Of a stretch of DNA of 64,000 bases, positions 11,126 to 20,579 are shown piece by piece; within the stretch, counting starts at the first letter, position 1; every line of letters starts with the position of its first letter. The notes under the pieces were generated by a model. That model saw only the letters and a program-made list of their open reading frames with translations, had not been told where the DNA came from and did no database searches. The position numbers and the translations under genes are program-made. This stretch comes from Psococerastis gibbosa. Lineage: Eukaryota > Arthropoda > Insecta > Psocodea > Psocidae. The stretch covers positions 13,268,001-13,332,000 of the forward strand of contig OZ020485.1 of assembly GCA_963971405.1 (NCBI GenBank). Reading direction: 5' to 3'.

Positions 11126-11174
11126 CCGGTATTGTCTATTGTTTATTGATATCGAGGGAAAGATAAGTCATAAA

Positions 11175-11335
11175 TGACGAAAACCTTAAAAGAATAGAAA
11201 TATTCAGACAGTGAAAGGGTGGGGGGGGGGGGCAGAGATGGGGGGAAAACGCTGAGAAAAGGGGAGCACAACGTCGGAATCTAATATTCTCTCTCTCATT
11301 TAGACAGACACCTACCATAAAAAGACAATGGGAGC
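11175..11335 (+). repeat. dispersed repeat R1, copy 2
   Basis: Partner of 9270-9425, including a 13-G run and the shared ends AATATTCAGACAG and CTCATTTAGACAG. Confidence 0.6.
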
Positions 11336-11736
11336 CTTTCAAGGCAAAAAGGATGCTAAGTAGCCTACAGAACTTATTATACTAAGTCCATACTATGAGT
11401 TTTTGCCTTTGTGCATAGCTTCTTGGGAGTGCGGGTACGGGGAGGTGAGGTTTGTTGTAAAATTAGGCAGAGTGGGAAGATTTGAATTTTATTTAGAAAT
11501 GTTCATTGTGGTATATTTACTTGCCTATTTATTTAGCCAGTGGAGTCAGAAATAATTTATATTATAAATTAATAATTTATAAATAGGAATGAGTTATGAT
11601 ATTTATTAATGATCGAAAAGGAACGTACTGCTACTTGATTTCGGAATGATTGAATGAAATAATGAAATGAATGAAATAATATATAATGAAAACAAAATAC
11701 AAAAAAGGGTTAGACAGAGAGGTTAGAGGCTTAGGT
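11336..11736. other. unassigned stretch
   Basis: No feature was recognised. Confidence 0.4.
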
Positions 11737-12140
11737 TTTTTTTTTTTTTTTTTTTTTGACTTACCGCAGGACTAATCCGTGTGCGGTTTTTGCATTTTCA
11801 TCTCATGTTAGTGTATTCTGTTATAGTGTTATAGTGTTATATGGAGATATTCTGTGTGTTACGGTATTTATTTGTTGCCTATCTTATGTATCTATGTTAT
11901 GTTATACTCATGTTTTTAGTTGTTTTTTCAATGCTGTCATGTTTTCGATTGCTTTTAAATTTATGTTTAATCTGTTGTTATGTTTGATTCCCACGTATTG
12001 CGTTTGGTGTTGTATTAGTGTGGTTCTTGCACGTTGCTGCTGAAGTGGGCGTGTCTGTTGCCTTCTTGTATCATAAGGGTGTTCATATAGGGGTATAACA
12101 CGATCTGTGTTTATTGGCATATAGGTTAATGGCAATGGTA
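11737..12140 (-). mobile_element. LINE 3' end with poly-A tail
   Basis: A T-run of about 22 bases at 11737-11758 is a poly-A tail on the minus strand. Upstream of it on that strand, the frame at 12135-11908 reads YDTRR..., QYVGIK, NRLNINLKAIENM and KKQLK, the usual C-terminal pattern of LINE reverse transcriptases (GIKLYNxLPxxIK...FKxxLK). The element is 5'-truncated to about 400 bases. The long tail suggests a comparatively young insertion, although the frame already departs from the family pattern (IKHNNRL where IKLYNRL is usual). Confidence 0.65.
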
Positions 12141-12164
12141 CAATATTATTTCTTTCCCTATTTA

Positions 12165-12330
12165 TTCATTAGTATTTAAGGAAAGCTTTGTAATGGTCGA
12201 AATGATCGATTACGAGGTTCCAACGGATTCACACGTTTTGAAGTCCCAAGAACCTAAAAAGTGGTTTAATCAAAATGTCTGTCAGTCTGTATGTCAGTCT
12301 GTAACTCGATTTGGGACCAAACTAAACTAC
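12165..12330 (-). repeat. CAGA-tract repeat R5, minus-strand fragment
   Basis: On the minus strand the order is a CAGA-like tract (CAGACTGACAGACA), AAACCACTTTTT, TTCTTGGGACTTCAAAACGT, GTGAATCCGTTGGAA and ATTTCGACCATTACAAAGC, the 3' part of the repeat seen at 29837, 50428 and 52969. The 5' two-thirds were not recognised here. Confidence 0.65.
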
Positions 12331-13859
12331 TCATTAACATTTGAATTTGGAATGTTTGTTCACAAAAGTATTGACCAGGGTTTTTTTCTTCATTTTTTCA
12401 TAATTTTATTTTTTAGGTTTTTTACTGTTTTATACAACTTAAAAAATGTTTCCTAAAAAACGGCCACAAAGATTTCTTGTAAATTCACCCCCCCCCCCTT
12501 ATTATAAATGTAAACAAAATTCACAAGGTTGCACCACCGTTGATGGTTTGATTGAGACCGTATAAAGAAGCCTAACATTATTTTAATGATAAATGACTAA
12601 ATAAATTATTTTTCTGGTGAACCATTTTAACCATGATTTTTAACTTCAAGCTTACTTTAGGTGCTAAATAGAGTAACCAAACTGAACAGTGTACTTGTCA
12701 CAGCCGGGTTTTGGCTTTGAAGAAAAAAATATTTTTTGCTGTAATTATTATTGATAATCCATCCACCCATTCATTGTAAGCCATTATAATCAAGTACTAT
12801 TGTACTTTTATTTTTATATAAATGTGTAAATTGTTTATTATTTAAGCTAAAAAATGTAAATACTCAATAAGTTTTAAATATTTATAACAAAATTGCTAAT
12901 TTTAGATCAAATTCTAAATTTATCTAGTATAGTGAGAGCTGATATTTCTCGTGGGGGGGGGGGGGTGTCCTAGCCCGGAGTGCAGAAAGCTCACTTATCA
13001 CAATTGGGGAGCTGGAGAATATGATAATAGATGATAATGATGATAATGATGAAGAAATAAAAATAATGAAAGCAGTGTCAGGTTTAAGGGATGAGCGAGA
13101 GGGAACAAATTTTGTGCCCAGTTTATTTAAAAAAAAAAAATACAAATCCCTCACCATTTCCCAATCTTATAGGCCTACTGCTCCAATTTCCAGGCAAATA
13201 AGGGTAGATTTTAAAAGCATGATGAAACATCAAACTCAACTCTCCAATAACGTAAATGAAGTAATTTCGCGATAGAAAGTCTTTAATCAAGAAAACCCCC
13301 ATGGTTTGAGGGTTAAGGAAAGGTATAAGACCAAAGTTAATATCCTACGGAACCTTTTCACTTCTTTCGGCTCATCAAATAGCCTTTCGATAACTAACTG
13401 TCAAAGCTATCTGATGGAGAAGTTGAAGAATATCTCCGTGAAGAAGAAATTATTCTCTGAACGTTTTTATAACCGAATCCATCATCGTTCATCACTGCTA
13501 AGTCCTTCCTTTGAAGTTTTTCTTAAGATCTGCTAGTAGACGCTCTTCAAGATGTTTCATCATAAATTATCTCATTTTCTAATAAGAAGTATCCCCCCCC
13601 CCTCCACATTTGGCAGCATTCGTTTTTCCTGTATGTAACTGTACATTATGTAATATGATAAATGGGATATACTTGGCTTATGTTTGGAATATTTACTTGT
13701 GAATTATGACCGCGGAGATTCGAGTTAGACTTTTTTGTTATTTTGCAAATAACAAAAGAATGGAGTGAAGGCTGTACTAGTGCCGTGGGCCTAATTTATG
13801 TAGAAGTGTTTCTTATGCCGCAATAAGCAGTGACATTTCCTCAATAACATTTGCTCAAT
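12331..13859. other. unassigned low-complexity stretch
   Basis: Contains poly-C near 12488, a 13-G run near 12953, a GATGATAATGA tract at 13025-13055, an A-run near 13127 and poly-C near 13590. The short frames here (up to 84 codons) are unrelated to any domain I know. Confidence 0.4.
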
Positions 13860-14125
13860 GCCTATGTATACCCATGTATAAGGTTTATACTTACTTTACT
13901 TTATTAACGGCGCCTTATCCCTCCCACGGAATCGGCGGCCCGGATCTTCATCTTCCAGGTGTGTCGGTCTTGGGTATCATCCGGCGAGAGACCGAGGGTC
14001 CTGAGGTCCTCCCTCACTTTCGTTTCAAAGGACATCCTCGGTCGTCCTATAGGTCTTGTGCCCTCCACCGTTGTAGCAGGTGTCCTTGGTGCTTGAGCTA
14101 CGGCTGCTGTGGACTGAGGTGCTCG
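13860..14125 (-). mobile_element. LINE reverse-transcriptase C-terminus
   Basis: The minus strand encodes, in order, GRPRMSFETKVREDLRTLG and, after a short gap, TQDRHTWKMKIRAAD. This is the tail of many LINE polyproteins (GRPR..W...V..DL..LG...DR..W...). It ends in a short (TAAAG)-type repeat at 13880-13895, the expected 3' tail. Only the last ~70 residues remain; the rest of the element is absent. Confidence 0.7.
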
Positions 14126-14194
14126 TAGTTTAATTTAATGAATAGGCTACACACAAATGTGCTGTAGGTTAACACGTAGTCAAAATAATACATA

Positions 14195-14545
14195 CTGAAC
14201 ATATCTTTAATTGGCACCACATTATTAACCATGCTCGATAGAACCCAGCAGAATCTACTAAGCTATAAGACAGTGACATTTCGATTTCGATACCATTGAC
14301 ACCGCCTAACTAATGTTAGATGTCAAATTTGATCAATGCGCACAACTGTGGCTCCACCACGTAATCAGCAAATTTCCTGCATATCTTGAATAGGTACCAC
14401 ATCATTGTAATTCCACCCGACCACCAACAAAATATCTTGAATAGCCGAACAGGTATATACCACAACTAACCATGCTGAACGGAAACCCTGCACCATCAGT
14501 TAACACTGTGACATTCCGATTCCAATAATCTGCACACTAGTTTCC
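14195..14545. repeat. degenerate ~240-bp direct repeat
   Basis: The phrases AACCATGCTCGATAGAACCC and CAGTGACATTTCGATTTCGA (14230-14290) recur as AACCATGCTGAACGGAAACC and CTGTGACATTCCGATTCCAA (14465-14525). The copies are spaced about 240 bases apart and heavily diverged. No element ends were found. Confidence 0.5.
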
Positions 14546-15652
14546 TAGCATCCTTAATTTAATCAATTTCCCCGGCTACACTAATCAAGGAATCAACCAT
14601 TCCGGGGGAAACGAGCTAAGTCTCCCTTTGAGGAGACACGAACAGAAATTTAGCGAAGTACAGCAGCTGTTGCCTCCCCTTCAGGATCAATGCGGGCAGC
14701 ATTTATTAAAATCAACATGTGCCACGGCAGCAGAGGGATTAATTATTCCAATAATTAAATTGGCAATGTTTTGGAACGCAGCGTTTCTGTTACAATTTGT
14801 GTCAAGCGCAGCTGCGGCGATCCAATTACCTAAGCTCCATTATGTGTCCCCTGCCTAATGTCAAACCTTTGTTCACAGGATTTTGGCCATTTCGTGGAGC
14901 TACCGGATTAGTATAGAGAACTGGTATATTTAGTACTAGAGTGCTTTCGAATAGAGATGAGTTTCAAAGCTCATTTTGGTTTATAGAATTATCGGGAATG
15001 ATTACAAAGCTATGTTTTGGTGGCTTTGTGTTAATGCGATTATATGTATAGAGAAATGTCTCGATTGCTTTGTCAAAGGGTGCCTTGCCAAATCTTAATC
15101 CTATCTAGCTATGCTTTAAAATCATATAATCCATTGGATTATAATTGGATTATATGCTATCGATGTACGGTTAGTAGGTACCTACTACTGAATGATCAAT
15201 AATGATACTAAGTAGATATGATGGAACATAGATAGAATTGGCACACCCCAATCGATACCTGTCTTAATATATGTTATTTATTTTTAAATTTACCAGGCAA
15301 GTTATTAGAGATTTGGTCTATTCAACTTTCAAGTTGTAAATTTTAGAAGATTGGCGTACATTTTTGGCTTTATTCAATACATTACAGAATTATACTTTGA
15401 TATTATATTTCCAAAATCCTCTAATTTCGGTAACATTTTTGTCGTTTTTGATTTTTCCAAAAATGTTACATTCCTCTTCATTACACTCGGTAATATTGTT
15501 CCAATAATTTGTAATTTTCTGTTTGTAATCCTCAGCTGCCAGGCGGCGCTAAAAGACTCACTCCTCTGCTGTCACGGGGGCAAGGAAGGTGTACCGAAGC
15601 CAAAGCGGATCGATCACGCACCATTAGCAGTCTGCATACAATAACTCAGCTA
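14546..15652. other. unassigned stretch, partly non-repetitive
   Basis: 14600-14870 is richer in GC, has CAGCTG and TAATTA sites and matches nothing else in the window. 15280-15350 weakly recalls one arm of the palindromic MITE at 9457. No exon was recognised. Confidence 0.35.
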
Positions 15653-15916
15653 CAGGCGCGGATCTAGAATGAGACCAAGGGGGGCGCTAAGATTAAATTT
15701 CTAATTGTTTTTGAAACATAGGGCTGAAATATTGAGGTTTTACGCATTTTCAGAGCAATAAGGGTTCTATATTATATGTAATTAATACAATCGAGTATAA
15801 GGGGGGGCCCGGGGTTCTCCCCCTGGGAGAAAATTTGTGAAAATTAGGACTGAAATAGTGGGGTTTTACGCATTTTATAGCCCCCTAGCCCCCCCCCCCC
15901 CGTAGATCCGCGCCTG
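15653..15916. mobile_element. hAT-like MITE, CAGGCGCGGATCTA ends
   Basis: The termini CAGGCGCGGATCTAG and GTAGATCCGCGCCTG are inverted repeats; the flanks carry an exact 8-bp duplication CTCAGCTA (15645-15652 and 15917-15924). The interior has G and C runs and two copies of a TGAGGTTTTACGCATTTT-like word, reminiscent of the family at 8062 and 62613 (GTGGGGTTTTAC). An 8-bp duplication and CAG..CTG ends are typical of hAT elements. No transposase. Confidence 0.9.
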
Positions 15917-15924
15917 CTCAGCTA

Positions 15925-16864
15925 TATATATTAAAGTCATTATTTATTTATTTAATTAGGCTAGTCATTGTTATTTTGGAAATGAAATATATTTATTAGA
16001 ACGTTTTTGTTAATTCTAAATCGAGTTGTTACATATAAAGTAACTTAAATATAGTAACTTGAATTATAACCATAAATAACCATTAAAAATAACAACAGAG
16101 TGTTGACTTAAAATCAGTGAACCCCATGCAAACTTTACTCCTGTTTTGTCACCTGAAAATATATCTTACCGGAAAACCCCCTAATGGTCATATTCGCGGT
16201 AAACCATAATTATTCTTCCTTAGTTTTTACCCCGCCACCATGCAACCCTGCACAACCGACCAGTCTTCTTACAGTGGACTATGGTCATTATTATTGTGAA
16301 AGTCGTATGTCATTTTCAGCAGTCTGTAGAGGACATTTCTGGACATATAACTTGACTTATTATCGCTATATTAAAGGTGTGGGGTCGGCTATCTTTTTAT
16401 CCTGGACGGGTGTAATAAATAGCTGTATTTTCTTTTAATGATGTCGCGAGTTGAAAAAAACCGCAGCCGAGTTTCTGGGTAAGCAGCGTCCTTAATGCTG
16501 ATTTGTTTTTCAACCTTCACAGCTTGACTTTATTCTCATTAGGGCCGTAAACCCGTAATATTTTTCTGGGAGAGGTAAAAATTACTTTCCATATGTACTG
16601 AATGGGACAAAGGGAGACTGGAACTCCTTCAGCTAGGTGTGTTATGAGGTCTAAAGAGTTATTGGTTTTGTTATTTATTTCTGAAGACAAATGGATAAAG
16701 TCGGGAGAAATATTAATCGAAATTAAAACAAACTTTCAAATTTTTTGATCCGTTGAAGAGCGTATATGGGCTATGGTAGACTCGTTCCCATACTAGGTTA
16801 AGCCGAGTTAACACCTGATGTTTACAATGTCAATGAGTAAGGGCTTCAGTGAGAAAATGAACAT
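15925..16864. other. unassigned stretch
   Basis: No feature was recognised; a frame of 84 codons at 16184 has no domain signature. Confidence 0.4.
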
Positions 16865-16990
16865 GCTAATAAAACCTGAGGCAGTGATTTGGCAAGAGCC
16901 TGACTTCCCTTATCAGAGTAGCAGTTGCCGGGGTCCAAATTGCCATGATGATCGCCAATCTTCGATAAAATAGGCTTTCAAAGAGGAAGA
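16865..16990 (+). mobile_element. RTE-like LINE 3' fragment
   Basis: Nucleotides AGGCAGTGATTTGGCAAGAG, CTGACTTCCCTTATCAGAG, AATTGCCATGATGATCGCCA and AATCTTCGAT match the C-terminal coding end of the LINE at 57700-57985 and 54785-55015. A decayed 3' scrap. Confidence 0.6.
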
Positions 16991-17597
16991 ATCATTTAAG
17001 TTGGCCTATAAGTCCACAAAATCCCATTAGTAATAATCACTACACTCCACACACTTTTTTCCTAGTCCGGGACCCAGGGCCGGCCCAATGGGGATGCGGG
17101 TGCGTGCCCCGCACGCGGGCGCCGGGCCGGAGAGGGCGCCATGACGCATAGCGTCGCCGCGGGCGGTGTTCGTACCGACATGAATTTTGTTTTCTCAGCT
17201 GCCCAGTTAAAATCGGCGGTTAGTAAGTGTTCCAGGAAATTAGTTTCCAAAATGATTAATAAAATCATAACGCGATCCCCAATAATAATAATTAACTAAA
17301 TAAATTATTTAAAATTTGCGCCAATTCTATATCATTGTCTATTAACACGAAACCTAGTCTATTGGCCCGAAAAAACAATATGGCAATTATTTATGGAGTT
17401 GAGTTTGTTATTGTTTGTTTCGGCTCTTTCAACTTTTATTATTTAACAGATAAATAATATTGAAAATGTTATTTGTATAATTTGAGTGAATTGAAGCCCT
17501 GGCAGTAAAAGGTAAGCGCCGTAAGCATTGTAGGTAATGCTTGGGATTAACGTTCCAAACATAAAACTAAAAGTACGTAATAGGTATACCAACACAT

Positions 17598-17803
17598 TAG
17601 GGGCGTATTTATTTTTATAATATATGCAAATGCACCCAAAAAAGGAAAATTAGCCACTGATGGACCTAAAGAGGATGCAGATGATGGTGATGATGATGAT
17701 GATAGTGATATGTAACTACTATAAAACTAAGTATATATATAGGTGATCATATTTATAATAACTTCGCCCCCCCCCCCGAAATAAATTTCTAAATACGCCA
17801 CTG
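17598..17803. mobile_element. hAT-like MITE nested in the hAT transposon
   Basis: The left end TAGGGGCGTATTTAT and right end CTAAATACGCCACTG are imperfect inverted repeats of the CAGTGGCGTATTTAG type. The flanks CAACACAT (17590-17597) and AAACACAT (17804-17811) match at 7 of 8. Because it lies between the inverted repeats of the hAT element it inserted later. Its interior carries a stretch that would read as a strongly acidic protein tail (DGDDDDDSDM, then stop), possibly left over from a transposase. Confidence 0.7.
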
Positions 17804-17862
17804 AAACACATAAATAATAGTTCGTTTACATTTTATTATTCATGTTTTTATTTTAGCTGAAA

Positions 17863-18108
17863 ATGAGCGAAAAAGCAAAAAAACCTTCAGGTGCGGCAAA
17901 CCGGAAGAGGCAATCGCATCAAAAACAAGTCCATACTGAATTGGCGAAGAAAAAGATAATAACCAAATATTTTCCGACTGTATCAAAACCATCAGCCCCA
18001 ACTCCAGTTTCTTGTGGGAATGAAAATGAGATGTCCTTACAAAGTGACCCATCGAAATCGCAAGCAGCTTCATCTTCAAGGTCAAATTTGTCAACGAAGA
18101 AATGGTAA
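17863..18108 (+). pseudogene. hAT transposase remnant, N-terminal piece
   Basis: This 81-residue frame starts MSEKAKKPSGAANRKR and is rich in Lys, Arg and Ser, as in the N-terminus of TTF-finger/ZMYM-like hAT transposases (MSxKxRKPSGAxxRKR). It stops at 18108, and the following TTF-type zinc finger and first catalytic Asp region that the family should carry are absent, which implies an internal deletion before 18102. Nuclear DNA-binding role in the intact family; no function expected here. Confidence 0.75.
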
Positions 18109-18281
18109 TTCAGGAAAGGTTTCTGGATTATTTTCCGGCCAATGAATCCACAGGGGAAGGTCTATGCGAAAAAATTCTTCAAGTGCTAAATAAAAATGAC
18201 TTAAAACTTGAAAATTGCCGTGGGCAGGGTTACGACAATGGGGCCAACATGAAGGGTAAAAATGCCGGTGTTCAAAAATGA
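18102..18281 (+). pseudogene. hAT transposase remnant, middle piece
   Basis: The frame is shifted relative to the preceding piece and overlaps it by seven bases. Its 59 residues include QERFLDYFP and RGQGYDNGANMKGKNAGVQ, the latter the conserved RNase-H-fold motif (GYDGAxNMxGKxxGVQ) of ZMYM-like hAT transposases. It ends in a stop at 18279-18281, and the family sequence resumes in another frame, so at least one frameshift separates it from the C-terminal piece. Confidence 0.8.
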
Positions 18282-19453
18282 ATATTTTATATATACCCAC
18301 TTGCCCTTTATCTTCCATGTGGTGCCATAGCCTGAATCTAGTGGTGAGCGACGCCGCCAAAACATCAGTTGCTTCCATCACTCTGTTTGGAATACTACAG
18401 CGGCTCTACACACTATTTTCAGCTTCAACAGCGCGCTCGGAAATACTGACACGGCACGTTAAATTGCTGACTGTGAAAACACTAAGTGATACAAGGTGGG
18501 AAGCCAAAATATCGTCAGATAAAGCTGTACGCTACCAAATAAATAAATTTTATGATGCCTTGCATGAATTATCAGAAATCAATGGAGCTGATCCAGCAGT
18601 CAGGCACGAGGCCGTCACATTATCCGACCAAATCAGTGAATTTGCCTTCTTAGTAACACTAGTAGCTTGGTACGATATTTTGTTCCAAATCAACGTGGTA
18701 AGCAAAACGATGCAAAGCAAGCAGTCTAACCATGTGGAGGCTACACGACTAATAGGAGACTATTGTCAGTTCTTCAAAACTTACCGACAAAATGGTTTTA
18801 TGTCCGCTTTGACTACAGCTAAAGAGTTGGCTAGGCTTCTACAAAAAAGAGTTCGAAAGAGAAAAAAACAAGCAGGGGAACTTGCCCAAGATGAGCCTAT
18901 TCTGTGCCCGGAGAAAGAACTTGAAATCAATTTTTTTAATGCTGTAGTTGAGCAAGTTCTTGTATCCATCAAGGAAAGATTCAAGCAACAAAAACAATTT
19001 TCCGACCATTGGGGTTTTTTATTTGATCTAAAAAAAATCGGGAACAGTAGTGATCTACGAAAACACTGCGACGACCTCCATACTCATTATAGAAATGACT
19101 TCAATGCGGTCGGCTTATTCAATGAAATACAGTCGATAACAGGTTTTAGATGCAACCAAAGCCCAACCGACATACTAAACTTTATTAACAAGAACCGTCT
19201 GCATGAGCTTTACCCAAATCTTTGGGTAGCAAACAGGCTGCTTCTTACGATCCCTGTGACGGTCGCGTCCGGGGAGCGAAGTTTTTCTAAACTGAAGCTG
19301 ATCAAGACGTATCTTCGCTCGTCTTTGACGCAAGAGCGTCTTGTTAACTTAGCCATGATCTCCATAGAAAATGAGATAGCAGAAAAATTGGAGACGTCGA
19401 CCCTTATACAAAAATTTTATATGTTGAAGGCCCGGCGTAAGGCAGCGTTTTAG
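18278..19453 (+). pseudogene. hAT transposase remnant, C-terminal 391 residues
   Basis: The longest reading frame in the window. Near residues 14-22 it has MWCHSLNLVV, the CxxH motif downstream of the second catalytic Asp. An alpha-helical insertion region rich in Lys/Arg (KRVRKRKKQ) follows, and the end carries TVASGERSFSKLKLIK plus RSSLTQERLVNLAMISIE. The Glu in SGERSFS is the expected third catalytic residue, and the final segment is the hAT C-terminal dimerisation domain. This part looks intact, but the first catalytic Asp region is missing upstream. It is followed by the poly-G run and the 3' inverted repeat, with no host-like exon structure, so I call it a dead transposon gene and not a domesticated ZMYM gene. 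Confidence 0.88.
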
Positions 19454-19633
19454 TTAACAATTTGTGCGACGAATGATTGATAATTATAATTAAATATTAG
19501 TTTACTTCTACTTGAATATGCATTTTTTTATATAATAAACCCGAAGTCTTAAAAATTCGGAGGGGGGGGGGGGCGCCACAGTAAAAGTTTGCACGCGCAT
19601 GCCGAATCCGCTCGGGCCGGCCCTGTTGGGACC

Positions 19634-19860
19634 TAACCCCGTACAAGGGGCAATCTATTGCCAATGTTTCAATCAACACAAATATATAAAGTAATAATTA
19701 TTATTGCTTTAATAATAAAATGGGCTATGGTAACTGGACAACTTGGTAACTTCACAAAAACTTAATCTCGTTTTACTCAAGGTGGCTAAAAAAATAGGGA
19801 ATTCTCTTCCAGTCCTAAAATATAAAAAAGAAATAGAACAGCGTTTAGTTGTTTTCAGTA
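19634..19860. other. short spacer between transposons
   Basis: No feature was recognised. Confidence 0.4.
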
Positions 19861-20413
19861 GGGGTTTTCACGGTGTTGGTGTTATCGAGTTAAATGTGCT
19901 ATCCATGTTAACACACAATCGTGAGTGGACCTCGGGAGTGAGTAATCATGCTATATCGAAAATATTTAACAGAGTAAACAACGTGGTAGTAGTTAGACTT
20001 TCGTGGCACAAGTTTAAAGAAAGTGGCAGAACTCTATTCTAGTGCCACATTTGTTTATATTTTTTGTTCATTTTGGCTATTATATTTTTAAGTATTTACG
20101 GTACCGGTAATTGCTTGTGATAATAGATTATACAAATAAATTTAATTACTACTACACTTTAAACGCGTGTTTCAAACCAATCAACAAAAACAAAGATGGC
20201 GGCGGTCAAACCTGAGCTATCGATCGCAGCGCAAGCTAAATAGGAGTAATAGGACAGTTAACCGAGTTTACCAACTTGGAACTGTTGGAAGTGGGTTTAG
20301 GATAGCACGCTGGTTAGCTTGGTTATCGGGTTTCACGTGTGTTAACTTAACTTGATATAACACACTTAACTAGGTATAAGTTAACGCGATAACTCCAACA
20401 CTGTGAAGACCCC
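19861..20413 (+). mobile_element. TA-flanked MITE M1, copy 2
   Basis: The ends GGGGTTTTCACGGTGTT and AACTCCAACACTGTGAAGACCCC pair as inverted repeats; TA is duplicated at 19859-19860 and 20414-20415. It is the inverted counterpart of 9840-10362. Its core at 20158-20232 is identical to the other copy over 75 bases and holds AAGATGGCGGC (20193-20203), a YY1/Pho-type motif. The element ends 54 bases before the acceptor of the TMTC start exon. Confidence 0.85.
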
Positions 20414-20467
20414 TAGTTGCTGGCTTCCCACTAATCTATGGTCCTATATGGTTTCCTATTGTTACAG

Positions 20468-20579
20468 GTTGGTTGTGTGAGAAATAAAAAGCTATGGATG
20501 CAATCGGACTAGGTGTGAGTGTGACCTCCTTCTTACTATATCTGAACACTCTGGACGCTGGATTTGTCTACGATGACAG
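20468..20579 (+). CDS. TMTC family gene, start-codon exon
   Basis: An acceptor-like GTTACAG ends at 20467; the 26-base 5'-UTR stretch after it leads to ATG at 20494. Translation gives 28 residues plus two bases: a hydrophobic first membrane segment (IGLGVSVTSFLLYLNTL) followed by DAGFVYDD. The Asp-Asp pair at residues 27-28, in the first luminal loop, matches the DD motif of GT-C O-mannosyltransferases and the YDD of TMTC proteins. The exon ends AG with a GTACGC donor at 20580. TMTC proteins sit in the ER membrane and add O-mannose to cadherin-type domains. An upstream non-coding exon is implied but was not located. I assign TMTC1/TMTC2 type from recalled human sequences; which paralogue is uncertain. 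Confidence 0.8.

Larger units (their letters stand above)
17075..19625 (+). mobile_element. hAT transposon, decayed, ZMYM/TTF type
   Basis: The element begins CAGGGCCGGCCC and ends GGGCCGGCCCTG, a perfect 12-bp inverted repeat. The flanking octamers CCGGGACC (17067-17074) and TTGGGACC (19626-19633) agree at 6 of 8 positions; the two differences are C-to-T changes, so they are likely an aged 8-bp duplication. Inside are three collinear pieces of a hAT transposase on the plus strand (17863-18108, 18102-18281, 18278-19453), a nested MITE at 17598-17803 and poly-C and poly-G runs. The pieces total about 530 residues against roughly 700-800 for the family, and the reading frame shifts twice, so the copy cannot make transposase. 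Confidence 0.9.
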
